Positions 11,349-23,378 of a stretch of DNA of 64,000 nucleotides are shown piece by piece (the stretch's first letter is position 1; each line of letters begins with the position of its first letter). The stretch is from Serendipita indica DSM 11827 (Eukaryota; Basidiomycota; Agaricomycetes; Sebacinales; Serendipitaceae). The notes under the pieces are model-generated. The model worked only from the letters and a program-made list of their open reading frames with translations. It ran no database searches and had not been told where the DNA came from. Location: positions 744,001-808,000 of the forward strand of contig CAJVGD010000046.1 in the NCBI GenBank assembly GCA_910890315.1. The letters are read 5' to 3'. The position numbers and the translations under genes were made by a program.

Positions 11349-14300
11349 CTACATAAATAGCCCCATGTTCTGCAACGGCTCGTTTAAGCGATGCTCGGGT
11401 GCAGGCGCAGGCGGATGATGCTGTCCTGGCTGTTGCTCGTGATCCATGGTACCTCCTTGCTGTTGCTGCTGTTGCTGCTGTTGCCGCTCGCGTTCAAGGC
11501 GCTCCAGCGCTTCTTGTCTACGCTGTTCGTAATACCGTCGAAGTATGATGAGACCACCAATGCCCATGGCCAAAAGCGCGAGCACAACCAGTTCCCAATC
11601 ATCCTCAAACTCTTCAAATTCTGCATTATCTCCCTCTCCTTCTCTTCCAGCACCACCACCGCCAGCACCGTGTCGCCGTCGGGTCATACCGTCGAAATAG
11701 TCATCACCCGGATCCTCCTCGTCGCCAATCCCAACAGCGGCATCGCGGATATTCCGCGCTCGTTGAATCGGGTCTTCGTCGTCGACATCGACAACCTTTT
11801 GTCTGTCCGTTGCCGGCTCTGCGTTGCTCGAGCGCCATAGTTTGGGCCACCACCCCTCGTTTTCTGCATCATCTCCCCAGAGGATCAAGCTCGGTTGAGT
11901 TCCACCTCGTAGAATGTACCATAACGAGCGGAGGTGCAGTTTGATCAGGGAAAGCACGATTGGGAATTGTGCAGAGTGGTTATAGTCGAGTGCCATATCG
12001 TAGTAACGCTTGGCCAGATGAAAGTCCTGGAGGAATGTCAGCTACAGTCCTCGCAAGATAGAGATAGAATACCTGAGGCGCCCCAATACCATTCTCGTAC
12101 ATCCATCCAATGTTCCACATTGCAATCGTACTATATGAATCCGCAGCTGCATGGTAATAACCCGCGGCCTTTTCGTGTCGTAGTGCAGGTGGCTCATCAA
12201 CGCCGATGCCATGATAATGCAGGTCCCCAAGCTTGACCATCGCATCCACGTCACCCTGAGCAGCAGATCGCGTCCAGTACATAATGGCGTCTTGCGCGGT
12301 ATGGTTATACTCTTTCGATAAACCCGAGCCTGAGTGGATGGTTCGTTTTTGCGACTTTGCCACTGCATTGTTTCAGTACACACTCTTTCACAGAAAGACT
12401 AGAACTCACGCTCTTCGAGGACATACGCAAGATTATTCTGCGCAACTTCTACACCCCGGTCGGCGGCAATCTGCCAACGCACAATTGCGCCTTCTCTCAA
12501 CGATGGATCCGGAGAGTTCCAATACTTTTCCGCCTCGGCGATGACGTTGTTCTTCCAGCATCCTCTCTCTGCCACTTGCTTGAAGAACGAAACAGCAGTG
12601 GTACAAGCCGGCGTGTTGTGAGGATTATTGCGCGCCATGTTTGCATGGATCGTGGCTGCATAGTAGAATGCCTCGAATTGTGACCCGTAGCGAATGGCGT
12701 TGTCGAAATAGTTCTTCGCCATGACCATGTTTCCATTCCCTATACGTGTCTTTCAGCGAAGAGCGAAGAAGAGACGTAAACATACGGTAGTAGATCTTCC
12801 CCATGTTGACCAATGCCTCTGGTAAATCCTGTGCAGCAGCACGACTGAAATAAACAATCGCCTTGTCGTTCTTCTCCTTTCCGTCCAATAACCCATCACG
12901 ATAGATGATACCCAACGCATTCAAAGACTCTTTATCACCCTCGAGTGCCCCCCGTTCGAACCACATCTTGGCAATCTTGATATCTTGTCTAATTCCCTCG
13001 CCACGAAGATGCATCCTGCCTATAAAATGCGCGGAAAGAATAGCGAAATACATATCCGTCGGATCCACGTCGGTAGCCTTGAACTGGTTGACATTTGCGG
13101 GATTGTCCCGTGGCCAGACTTTGCGCGCGACTTTGAAAAAGTAGGAGCGCGATTGCACAAAGTCCTTTTGCACAGTAGCGATGCCTTCGACACCAGCAGA
13201 AATACCTCCGGGTGTGACATACATCCCACCATGGTAGTAAATCTTTCCAAGTCGGTAAGCAGCCTCGATGTCTCCTCGGTCAGCGTGGAACTGGACGAAA
13301 TGTGAGCGAATGCAAAATGGGATAAGGGAACGTACCCTCCAGTATTCGATGACTTCATCCCACCTCTCTCCAGTCTTGAGTGCTTGGGCTGCTTTGATGA
13401 TAGGCCGGTTCGCCATGAGGCCCGTCGACGCAGTGCTGGCTCCGTAGCCAAAGACGCCGCCAGCCATATCCGTGAGCTTGAGTGGTGTAGGGGGAAGGGT
13501 TCGGCCACCAGGTGGACCAGATTGGAAATGCAGCAACGCTGCTAGACGTTAGACATAGCCAAATGAATGAGTAATCGACAAACTGACACTTTTCTGCTGC
13601 ACTCTCATACCAATCAAGCGCTTGTAGGCAATCCTCCGAGACGCCAATACCCATGAAATATCGATATCCGAGTGCCATTTCTGCATGTTGATCCCCGCCA
13701 AGCGCTGCAAAAGTATAGTAGAGCAGTGCTTGGGCTTGATCAATGGGAACGACACCCTGCAAGCCAGTCGAATGAATGAACCCCAGAACTGCTTGAGAGG
13801 TCGAGTTTCCGGTTATACTCGCATGCTTGTCAAATGCCAGCAATGCTCGAGTCGCATTTGGTGCAGCGCCTGGAGGAGGAAACTATACGACATCAGCGCT
13901 CGAGCCACGAAATTTTGGTAAAAATAGCCGACCAGGGATGACATTCCTAGTGTATACGTCGCCTCGAGGTTACCCTTCTCGCTCGCTTCCTCTAGCAATG
14001 CAAGTGCCTTTGCAGCCTGAGAAGACGCCTTTTCGCGAATATTGGGGTTGGGGCGTTTGAAATTGAAAGATTTGAAGACTCGGACAGGGAGAAACGAGAG
14101 TTCTTGCTCTATACGACCGAGTATTCTTACAGCGGTGGCGATGGGACCTTCATGGTTGGGGAATAACGAGGCGAGGAGTGATTTTGGACGATTTGTTTCC
14201 GCTGCAGCCTTTTGCAACGTTCTCGCGGATGGTAGCGAGGCAAGGAGTTCCAATGCTTTTCTGTACTGCTCGTCTGCATGGCTTTAGCGCGGTTCTTTGT

Positions 14301-14618
14301 AGTATGAAGGATAATGCATACCTCCATTTGTGGAAGAAATAGCTGGTGGTTCGGCCTAGACACAATTAGCGATGATATTGACGAAAGCTACCGGACACGT
14401 ACTTGACGTTGATCAGAGGACTGGGGTTGTTGAGGTACTGTTAGCAACTAACGATAGCTAAATAGACGAAATAGTACCTCTTCTTTGCCCGACACGTCTC
14501 CTGCGTGATGCTTATTATCGTATGCTGCCTGCACGACGGGAGTGCACGCTGCGAGCGCTACGACGGCAAATGCAAGCCATGTAGCGCGTCGCTGATGAGT
14601 CGAGTGCTTTCGCCTCAT
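11349..14618 (-). CDS. HRD3: Hrd3/SEL1L-like ERAD ubiquitin-ligase subunit (Sel1 repeats)
   Basis: The gene starts at the ATG at 14618 with a signal peptide (WLAFAVVALAACTPVVQAAY). It is spliced into many exons, including 14618-14478, an 18-nt exon 14420-14403, 14355-14322 and 14273-13933. The protein is built of Sel1-like repeats of the A-x2-LG-x2-Y-x2-G type: EMALGYRYFMGIG, AAYRLGKIYYHGG, ALGIIYRDGLLDG, ALVNMGKIYY, KLGDLHYHGIGV and MWNIGWMYENGIG. A single C-terminal membrane span (WELVVLALLAMGIGGLIIL) and a Gln/His/Pro-rich tail with a polyQ run complete the Hrd3 layout. In the ER membrane Hrd3 recruits misfolded glycoproteins to the Hrd1 ligase. The gene converges on the membrane-protein gene, with 172 bp between stop codons. 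Confidence 0.88.
14403..14420 (-). other. 18-nt microexon of HRD3
   Basis: Exon 1 ends in phase 0 at 14478 and the exon at 14355-14322 must also be entered in phase 0 to reach the conserved DEQYRKALELL frame. The only join that does so uses the CCCCAG acceptor ending at 14421 and the GTACGT donor at 14402. The exon between encodes six residues (SSDQRQ). Using the more upstream acceptor (TAACAG) would break the frame. Confidence 0.6.
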
Positions 14619-14749
14619 GGACGAAGCGAGTTGAAGTCGAGTCCAAGAAATCTAAGGCAGGTGGTGCCAAGGTGAGTAAGAAATAGGTAGTATTATTCAG
14701 AGTAGGGTTACAGCCAATAAAAAGAAAAAAAAGAAAATCCGCTGTCAGC

Positions 14750-14926
14750 TCAATGCAGTAGTGTAACGCAAAGGCCAACTTGCCAATCGAGGTGCAAGCA
14801 GAGCTCGAAAGGCGACGGCGTCAAAAATAAGATAACCATTAGTGACCGCAGTGCGGTCATTTTAGTGGTTAAACTAAAAAGAACAGATACTACACTTGAT
14901 CTAAGCCAAAAGGCCAGAGGTGGTAA
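14750..14926 (-). ncRNA. U2: U2 spliceosomal snRNA
   Basis: On the minus strand the sequence reads GGCCTTTTGGCTTAGATCA then GTGTAGTATCTGTTC, the near-invariant 5' domain of U2. GTAGTA within 14881-14895 pairs with intron branch points. A stem-loop IIa/IIb region follows (TTTAGTTTAACC, then GACCGCACTGCGGTC, a perfect hairpin). Next comes an Sm site ATTTTTGA at 14828-14821 and a last hairpin with CTTGC/GCAAG arms around 14780. The 5' end is placed at about 14926 from the family's start and the upstream TATA box; the 3' end is approximate. The gene lies just upstream of HRD3 on the same strand. Confidence 0.93.
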
Positions 14927-14951
14927 GGAACCAGTAGCTGCAGCAGGCCCT

Positions 14952-14960
14952 CCTTTTATG
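14952..14960 (-). promoter_or_regulatory. Putative TATA box of the U2 snRNA gene
   Basis: CATAAAAGG on the minus strand lies about 26-34 bp upstream of the inferred U2 5' end, the position expected of a core promoter element. No other TATA-like box is as close; a second weaker one (TGTATATTTG) lies near 15040. Confidence 0.5.
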
Positions 14961-15111
14961 TCTGGCGACGCACAGACCTTGTGGCCAAAGTCTGCAGTGG
15001 CTGTGCCCTTTGGACTCCTAGGTACAGCTCCGACTCAAATATACAGTCAGGTTTATGTTTCTGGCAGTAGTTCTGAGTAAATGCGATTGCACGACAGTAA
15101 ATACAAGTAAT

Positions 15112-15758
15112 CTATTCTTCCTCCTCGTCACCCGTGCTTTTGAGGATTGTCAGTCACGAGTAGACAATAAAGCTGAATACTCACGTAAGGTTGAAGAAGC
15201 GAAGTTCGTATGTATCTTTTGACGATGCAACGACTCTAAACTAATCGTCAGTTGCTATACACTCTCACTAGATAAACGTACCGGATAAAGTCGCGGAGGG
15301 TACTCTTCTTCAAGTACTTTTTGGTGAGATACTTGAGATATCGTTTCGACAGTGGGACTTGGGAGGTCACCGTCAATCGCTGGTCGTCTATACAGCCCGT
15401 TTAGAATCATCTATTGTCGAAATACAAGGCCAACGTACTCTTCTTAATCTCAATCTTGTCCTTGAGATTTCCCTCCTTTCCATCGACTTTGATGTGGTCG
15501 TGCAAAAACTTTTCGAATGCAGCCGTGTCAAAGATTTGGTCTGCGGCCGGGCGCGAATAGTCGATGATAAACTTGTGCTTGTAGGCAGCCTTTCCCTTGC
15601 CAGCTGGTTTCGATGTCTTTGCTGCTTTGGACTATATTATTTGGGGCAAGAGTGTCAGCATCTCGTCGTGTCGCTCGTCCCCCTCGTTCCCAGGAATTCG
15701 CAGAGACAGAGCCCGCCTACTGAGAAGGACACTCAGCAAAGCGAACTAGACGAACCAT
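15112..15758 (-). CDS. RPL22: 60S ribosomal protein eL22
   Basis: Exons spliced on the minus strand encode [20 protein letters not shown], then [70 protein letters not shown] and RFFNLTTGDEEEE with stop at 15112. This is the full L22 fold with the acidic tail. The final intron runs 15184-15137. L22 is a non-essential RNA-binding protein of the large subunit. The start is inferred: the best first exon is a bare ATG at 15758 followed at once by a GTTCGT donor, giving M-SKAAK; another 5' exon is possible. High intron density in a short gene is usual for basidiomycete ribosomal protein genes. Confidence 0.88.
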
Positions 15759-16156
15759 TGTCAACGTCTCCTTTTGATCAACCGGTCGCAATCGAAACGA
15801 ATGGGTGGCCCAAGTTTAGGTTTGTCGTTATTTGGCGGTCCAACAAACAAGCCTCTGGCCCCTTTGTCTCCGCTGGCTGTAATATAAGCAAAGATGATAC
15901 AAATCACCCTTGAATATGGGAAAATAAACTTTCAACGCGTAGAAGCCTCATTGAACGCCTCTGCGTGATCGACATCACAATGGGACGTTGCTCCGCCAAA
16001 CAGCCCTACGCTAGACTCCCTCATTCTTGGAGCCTCCACCTTGTTTATAGCTCCTCAGCCCTTGTTCGTCTTGACGGACTGTTGGCTCAGCGCCGTCGCG
16101 TATAAGAGAGGTCCGTCGCGCGATCCAATCTCGACACAGTTTGACGTATATTCTAG
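15759..16156. other. Divergent intergenic region, L22 / F-box gene
   Basis: About 400 bp between the two start codons. No open frame or repeat that I trust. CT-rich tracts around 16030-16100 resemble promoter or leader sequence of the F-box gene. Confidence 0.4.
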
Positions 16157-17338
16157 ATGGTTACTCTTCCTATAGAGATTTGGATCCAAGCCTTTCGAGC
16201 AATGGGCTCCCTCCGTCACTCGGTTGACGTCGTCTCCTCTCCGTTTGACCTCGACATAGCCCAGCGCTCAAGGGACTTTGAGACAGAGTATTTGGATATG
16301 ATCAGGTCCAAACTCTCTGCAAGTCTCGTATGCAAAACATGGAAGGAATACATGGCACCGTTTCTCTGGGAGGTTGTCTGCCTCTGGCCCGGTACCCGGT
16401 TCCACAGTATCGGCAGGCTTCTGAGCCGGGACAAAGTTGGTCACTATATACGTGTGCTACGCCTCCAAGGCTCTCAGCGTTGGACCGTTTTTGACCTTGC
16501 CAATGTCCAACGCATCCTCCAATACTGCTCACGGCTCGAGTCGTTCATCCTGCCCGAACCATGGCACGCCCCCCGGGTTGACAATCAACTTGACGCACAA
16601 CTGGCCACCACCCTTCGAGAGGCTCACATTTCCATGCTCGACGAAGCCGGCATTGCTCGAGTACTGGAGAATCAAAATCTGGCGATACTCTACGCTCACA
16701 CTCAGCATGCGCCACCGTGCTCTCAGGCACCGGACGTCCTGCTTCCAGTCCTACATACCTTGTCCATACGGCTAAGCGACATGTCTTCGCGTAAAATCCT
16801 CGCGCCCTCCCTCCAGCGATGGATACTGCACGACCTGATTGACGACGTCGAATATCAGCACCTCTTCGACTATTACTCTCCGCTCCTACGTACTTTCGAG
16901 TCGTATGGGTATTGGTCAGACTATCGGGTCATTACATCCATTCTTGAGAAAATGACCAATCTGGTCGAGTTGGTCATCCAACTCAACCCAAACGACCTCT
17001 CCGCCGTCCCTCATCAACTCCCACCACAGCTTAAACGACTAGGGTTCACTTTAGGAGACACGGGCTACCCATGGGTCCTCCGCGGAGACGAGGCGACTTT
17101 TGTCTGGTTCCGGGATCACCTCGAGGACTGGATGGCTCTAGCCATTGCAAACGCGCACATACTGCTGCTCATCCGGTTTCTTGATTGGGATGTCATCAAG
17201 CTTCCGCCCAAAAAGTTGCCTGTACGGAGAAAGTCGTACAATCGCTGGTGGTTGACATGCCTCAAGTCTGCTGCAATGAAAGGGATTGCGGTCCAAAACG
17301 AAAAAGGACAAACACTCGAAATTGAGAGTGATTGCTAG
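16157..17338 (+). CDS. F-box-like protein, single exon
   Basis: An uninterrupted 393-residue frame from the ATG at 16157 to the stop at 17336-17338. The start LPIEIWIQAF and the later SASLVCKTWKEYMAPFLWEVV are the two halves of an F-box, separated by a longer loop than usual. The rest has loosely spaced Leu-rich segments (VLRLQGSQRW, LRTFESYGYW, NLVELVIQLNP) of the degenerate LRR kind common in Agaricomycete F-box families. Such proteins bind Skp1 and present substrates to SCF ubiquitin ligases; the substrate cannot be guessed. The lack of introns contrasts with its neighbours and is typical of these expanded families. Confidence 0.7.
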   Translation: MVTLPIEIWIQAFRAMGSLRHSVDVVSSPFDLDIAQRSRDFETEYLDMIRSKLSASLVCKTWKEYMAPFLWEVVCLWPGTRFHSIGRLLSRDKVGHYIRVLRLQGSQRWTVFDLANVQRILQYCSRLESFILPEPWHAPRVDNQLDAQLATTLREAHISMLDEAGIARVLENQNLAILYAHTQHAPPCSQAPDVLLPVLHTLSIRLSDMSSRKILAPSLQRWILHDLIDDVEYQHLFDYYSPLLRTFESYGYWSDYRVITSILEKMTNLVELVIQLNPNDLSAVPHQLPPQLKRLGFTLGDTGYPWVLRGDEATFVWFRDHLEDWMALAIANAHILLLIRFLDWDVIKLPPKKLPVRRKSYNRWWLTCLKSAAMKGIAVQNEKGQTLEIESDC

Positions 17339-17476
17339 TACGTGTAGTATAACGTATTATACTACTTTGTTTCATACCCTTGCTTGCTGAGCCAGCATTT
17401 TGGCCTTCCCCATATCTTTTACCGGAGCGTGCCCTCGACGCTCGTGTCTATTTATCCGACTCATAGAGCTTGATTT

Positions 17477-19390
17477 ATGATGAACACTATAGAGGATCCC
17501 AATTTAACGCTCGTCACGCCTACGCCGCTTAGTATCACGCGCGCACCAACCGCAAACTCCTTTTCCGACATAGACGTACCCAAAAATAGATTATATACCA
17601 TATGGGATAAGGTTGGACGACCGTTTAATGGAATTATACGCGATATCCGTGCTCGTTTGCCGTTTTATACCTCGGATTGGACAGATGCGTACAATTATCG
17701 TGTAGTACCTGCCACAGCCATGATATTCTTCGCCAAGTACGTTGATTTGCTTTGATTGAGTTGGTGGAGACTGATACAGAACTGTTTAGCGTGCTCCCAG
17801 CTATTGCATTCTCCCTCGATTTGATCGAAACCACGGGACAGTACGGCGTGGCAGAGGTTTTACTAGCGTCTGCACTTGCTGCTGGACTATTTTCACTCTT
17901 CGCCGCGCAGCCTCTTTGTATCGTTGGGGTGACTGGTGCGTCGAGCAATGATAATTGCACAGTTGCTGATTACCGAGCAGGACCAATCACTGTCTTTAAC
18001 AAGACGATCTATGATATATTACAAAAGCAACATAACCCACCACCGTATCTCCATTTCGTTGGATGGGTGTACCTTTGGGCTGCCATCATGCATTGGGTAT
18101 TTGCCATCTTTAACGGCTCAAACTTTCTCCGCTACCTTACGCGATTTGCCTGCGACACTTTTGGGTTCTTTGTGGCATGGGTGAGCGGTTTAAGCTTTCA
18201 TATAATCTCAAAGTATAATTGATAATGATAGGTATACCTACAATATGGGGTGCAAATGGTTACCAGACAATTCCATGAATCCGCGACTGAATCCGCATTG
18301 GTTTCACTCATTCTGGCTTTGCTCGTGGTCGGAGTCGCACAGCTCTTCAACGTAGCCGCCAACTCGACTCTCTTCCATCGACACGTCCGAAGATTTCTTA
18401 GCGACTATGGTCTCCCTATATCCGTCATTGCCGTCTCCGCTTGCGCACAGTGGGGAAGGTTCAGATTGGCGAGCCCGACCAAGCTGCCTGTAGGACAGTC
18501 CTTTGAGCCAGCTGGTGATAGACCATGGCTCGTGCCTTTCTGGGAAATGAGCGGAAAATGGATCGGAATTGCTCTTCCATTTGGTTTTGTGAGTGCACTC
18601 CCTAAAGTTGTGTCATTTGCTTGACACCGTACAGGCACTCTTCGTCTTATTCGCGTTTGACCACCAGGTGTCAGCGCTTATTGCTCAAGGCTCCGAATTT
18701 CCTCTGAGAAAACCGCCAGGATTTCACTACGACTTTTTCTTACTAGGCATCATGACGCTCATCGCTGGGATCATCGGTGTACCGGCCCCAAATGGACTGA
18801 TTCCACAAGCTCCAATCCATACGCAATCCCTAGTTGTTCACGGTATCCGCATCAAAACCGACGAAGAGCAGGTCGACGAGAAGAATGCGGGCGAGGCCCA
18901 CATTCGTGGCCTGAACGCCGAGGAACCTATCGCAGTTGTGGAACAGCGCGTGTCAAACTTGGTCCAAGGTGCACTCAGTCTCGTCCTCCTTACGAGCCCC
19001 TTTCTCCGAGTCCTTGCACAAATCCCGCGTGGCGTTCTCGCAGGGTTATTTTGGCATATGGGTCTAGATGCCCTCGCAGAGAACGGGATTACAAAGAAAA
19101 TTCTCTTCCTCTTGCGGGACAAGACGATGCAGAATCCTCATGATCCTCTCCGCCGTGTGCGCACTTCGCGCCTTGTCGCATTTGTGCTCATCGAGCTCGT
19201 GGCATTTGGTGCGACGTTTGGAATTGTCCAGAATTCACTATCGGCTATTGGTTTTCCAATCATCATTGGACTGCTTGTGCCCCTCCGATCGCACATTTTA
19301 CCTCGCTTACCCTTCACCAGAGACGAGCTTTCTATTCTCGACCAACCAACGGCGTCTCCTTTCGTAAGCCGATCTACCCCCTCGTTTTAG
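17477..19390 (+). CDS. BOR1: Bor1/SLC4-type anion (borate/bicarbonate) transporter
   Basis: Five exons joined at introns starting near 17738, 17939, 18181, 18589 (each GT..AG, frame kept). The protein matches the HCO3-/borate transporter family: FNGIIRDIRARLPFYTSDW at the start, then LPAIAFSLDLIETTGQYGV, AAQPLCIVGVTGPITVFN (the conserved first core helix), FAFDHQVSALIAQ and GVPAPNGLIPQAPIHTQSL. Many hydrophobic spans follow the 14-helix UraA-like layout. In fungi Bor1 exports borate across the plasma membrane or sits in the vacuole. The stop at 19388-19390 is 100 bp from the Cse1 stop on the other strand, so the genes converge. Confidence 0.92.
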
Positions 19391-19490
19391 TTTTTCTGAC
19401 TCTAGTTTGAGACCATGGCATCCGTCGGCGGTAGCCCACACTAGACGATTGATTTCACAGGTTCTCCTGGCCAACTACATACACGCATGA

Positions 19491-22400
19491 TCAGAACCTA
19501 TTCCCAGCTGCCATGTAGGCCTGCACGAATTGGGCGGCAGCGGGGTTTTGGCAACGTTGGATGAGTGCCTGCCATGTCGCAGGACCCGTCCGTTGTACTG
19601 CCTGAGACAGTTGGCCCATCAGATACTGCATCGGTTCCCCGGCGTACGCGACCGGATCTGGGCGTGCTATTTCGGATGCTGCGAGTTTAGAGTACGCGAC
19701 CTGATAGCCCGTTGTCTGCTCTTCGTAATCAATAGCAGTGATTCCGGCATCTGGGTCGTCGTCTTTCTCGGATTTTGGAACCTGAGTACTGAAAAGGTCG
19801 AGTAAGGCGCCAAATGTGAGTGGCCTGTGACCGAACTGTTAGGAACTCGATGCGATGCGTGATATACGCGTACCATACGTCGCTGTCTGCCGCAGAAGCA
19901 GTCACTTGACCTGCGAATAACAACCTCACGAGCCCAATGCTGACCAGTCTTTTGTCTTGAGGCGGAATTTTCGGAATCACCGGAAGCATCAAGCCTTTGA
20001 GGACAGAAACCCAGAGGCTGCAAGATGTCAGCAAGCATCAACGAATTAGAGTGTCGACAAACTTTGCCTGGATTTGATTGATGACGGTTGGAATCGTATC
20101 TGGTGTATACCCACCGCTTTCGAGTGACGCAGTGTAGCAGACCCAATGAACCATACCCACAACAAACTTGTCAGTCCGGCTCGTTTGCGCTCGCTTCAAA
20201 AGAGTCATAACGAGATCGCCTAGGTATTGCTGCATGGTGGCACTAGTCGATCATCAGCTTGTGACCAATAGGTATAAATTCTAGATCGCGCACGCAGGAA
20301 TATTGGATACTATCCCTTCCAGAAGCTCAAACGCCCATCCATCGTGTAATTTCGATGGTATCAGCCTTTGTTGAATGATGCCAAAGACAGTCGTAATTTG
20401 TCCAGTTTGTATGAGTCGCGTGGAATCCTTGTCCAAGAAGGCCCGAACGAGGCGCACAAGGCCTGGAATACTGCCCTTTTGTTGCCACGGCGCAACTTGT
20501 AGAATTCCGGTAAGGAAGGTGTTGTAAAAGTCAGGAATGACTCCTTGGTTGAGCTCGAGTAGCTGAGCAACGATCTGGAATGCGTATGGCACAAACTCTA
20601 TCGACTGGCCGTGAGGGAGAGACAAAACAGAAGCGAGCATCTTACGATCTATATCCTCTCGGATGATGTAAGTAAGCGGCCCAAGCAAGCCTTGCTCAAA
20701 TGCAGGAAGCGATGTAGGGGAAGCAGGAACGATGAACCTGAATACCATGGATCAGTAACACCTTATCATCCTAGAGGGTGTCCCTGACCTAATAAGTGCA
20801 GACACAGTCTCGAAAGTATACTGGTTAAAGTTTGGATTGCTGGGGTTTCTGCTGACAGCGCCCAAGATGGCGATGATCCTATTCAGGAGTCGGTCATGGG
20901 TGCCGGCCAAGGAGCCTCGTGCAGCTATCACGATTCTCATGACACCTAGGGGAGTCAGAAACCGCCACTTTAGTAGCTTCACTTACATTTCATCAAATAC
21001 TCATTCTCTGCAATCTTCTCAGGAGATTTTCCCGCCTCCATTTTGGCCAGGAGAGCCTCAATTGCAGTTTGAGCGAACGAACTCACGTCTCCAGCTTCAA
21101 ACCTATCGGAGTTTAGTATGTATAAAAGCGTCCATAAGACATACAGAAGCTTGGTAGACTGGGGTTGTTTCATGAACAGAATACGCTCGATGGCGATTGC
21201 GCTGTATGTGTATACAACATAGTTTGGCGAATATAAGTGCTGCACAAGCAATGGCAGAACCGAAAGGAGTTGCTCCTTTGATAGCTAATAACCGCTGAGA
21301 GTGTTCTTCTGAAAGCAAAGAAAGGCGGCATACCCGACTTCTGAATGTATAAAGGAAGCGAATCGCGTCGACTTGAAGAACAGGATGGGCAGCGGTCGCA
21401 CTCTGGAGATCTTGGGCGATAAACTTGGAGAAAAAGTCGACGACATCTACGAGTGGGTTGACAGATGTGATTCCTTGCTGTGAATAGTCAGCATAGCCAA
21501 AGATTCAGCTGATGGTACGAAACACCTGGGTTGTCACTCCTCGCGCTGCTACTGCACTAATGAGGAAGATTGCAGAATCTTTGGACTTCCAATTCTCTCC
21601 TGGGTCTTTTGTATATTGCTTAGGGAAACTCAATTTCGGTCCTCTGGGCAGAGTATGACAAACCTGAAGACCAAGGTTCACCCACGAGGAGACAATTTCA
21701 GTGGCCTGTTGCTCGTATCCATTGTTAACCAGTGACCGTACGACATCAGCGGCTGCCTGTCTTCGAGTTGTTCCATCTCCTCCGCCACTTGACGAGAAGG
21801 ATGCCGTTCCCGCACTTGATGATGGGAGGGACAAGTCCAGGCGGATGAATTCCAGGGGATCATCTTCGAACTGCTCGACTTCGTGATCTAGAGGACCATT
21901 AGAAATCGAAACTGACGAAGGCTACGACCTGACCTCTGAGTTGCACGTTGGGTACAACGATGCCTCTGACGAGTTCTTCCAAGGCATTTCGCTCGTTATA
22001 TATGTCCTTATATTGCCCAGACCTGATGGTTGTCGACAGTAAACGCATACACTGGGCGATCAGAGGATCGTCTCCAACAGCGGTGTACGCGCCGCCTGAT
22101 ACAATTATCCAAACGGTTTGAATAAAGCTTGATATCGTCGTAGAATCCCCGAAGAGCTCGCTGTATCTCGAGGTGAACAGCTAGAGAAGTCGTCACTGTG
22201 TATCAAAGAACAGACCGTGAATATTACCTCGGCGATCTCTAGGACCGTGGTTTTAATACTGGACAAAAGACTAGGGGTTGTATCGTCGGGCTCCCCAGCC
22301 AGCTCCTTTGACTCCCATTGGAGGTATCGGGGAAACCATCCCGTTGTCGGGGCGAAGAATTCGTTGAGAGAATCCTCGAAAATCGGTGGAAGATCCTGTG

Positions 22401-23302
22401 CGGTGAGATCGTAGTATAGCTGAAGCATTCGTAGTGAAATCTGTGCTTGTACATCCAGGTCATTTGGAATCTGTTTCTCGAAGAGTGCGCCGGCAAAGAC
22501 ACGGAACACTTGAAGAAACGGATTGGCGAATCGATCCAGGACGAGGTTGATCATCGTATACAGGTTATCGCTACGAATAGCCGAGCGCCATGGACCACAA
22601 ATCGAATGCGCTGTTTCCAAGATGGCAAGTGTTTGATGGAGTTGAGTTGGCGAAAGTGAGTTGACGAGTTCCTAGGGCAGTCAGATAACGCAATACTAAG
22701 TATGTTTACTCACATCAAACAGAGTTGGCCATTGCGATGGGAAATCTGCGGCTGCGACTAGAGAAACTGACTCCGCAATCTGAGCCCGCAAGGCTTTGTC
22801 GCTAGGTCCAGAGAGCTGAATCATTGCCAGGATGAGGTTTTGTCGTAAGCGTATTTTGTCATCCTCGGGTATAGGTTGAACGTCGTCTTCCGGATCCTAA
22901 TCGAACATAGGTCAGTCCGGCGTTTGGACGGCGTCTGCGAACAAGAAACGTTGCAAGTCGCGGCAAATTATGCTAATCAGATTACTTTAAGAGTCTTGTA
23001 TATAACGTGCTCTCCGTATACTCGCGATCAAGGCACGAATATGTCCGCCACTGAAGATGATTTCACTGTCAAAGGGTACTCAGGCTCACCAGAGTCCATC
23101 GCTTCCGCGCGATATTTTTTAAGTAAACTCCAGAAGAAAGACGGATGGCTCGGTCTTGAGCATTGTCCAATGTGAGCGCGAGTAGGTCAACCGCGAATCC
23201 TGGCTGCAGCGAGGACTGTTCGAGTATTGTTTCCGCCTGTTTACGCGTTTGAGGATCCAAAGATGCTTTGAAAAGCGCAGAAAGTTCGGCAATCGCGACC
23301 AT
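19491..23302 (-). CDS. CSE1: Exportin-2 (Cse1/CAS), importin-alpha re-exporter
   Basis: Many exons on the minus strand encode an all-helical HEAT-repeat karyopherin. The importin-beta N-terminal domain is clear: LFKASLDPQTRKQAE, DRAIRLSSGVYLKNIARKRW, then DPEDDVQPIPEDDKIRLRQ. Cse1-specific stretches follow: AAADFPSQWPTLFDELV, HSICGPWRSAIRSD and LYYDLTAQDLPPIFEDSL. The C-terminal half ends AAQFVQAYMAAGNRF with stop at 19491. Cse1 with RanGTP returns importin alpha to the cytoplasm. I prefer the ATG at 23302, which sits right at the helix start. An in-frame ATG at 23380 would add 26 residues and would overlap the start codon of the divergent neighbour. Confidence 0.92.
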
Positions 23303-23378
23303 TCTTGCTACGTCTGAGAGTGTGGACGAGACAAGGAACACAGGGCGTTGTTTGTCCATTCGCATCTTGGACCCGCTC

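Noticed and set aside
14865-15080. Plus-strand 71-codon open frame
   Set aside because: It lies antisense across the 5' half of the U2 snRNA gene and its promoter; the open frame is incidental.
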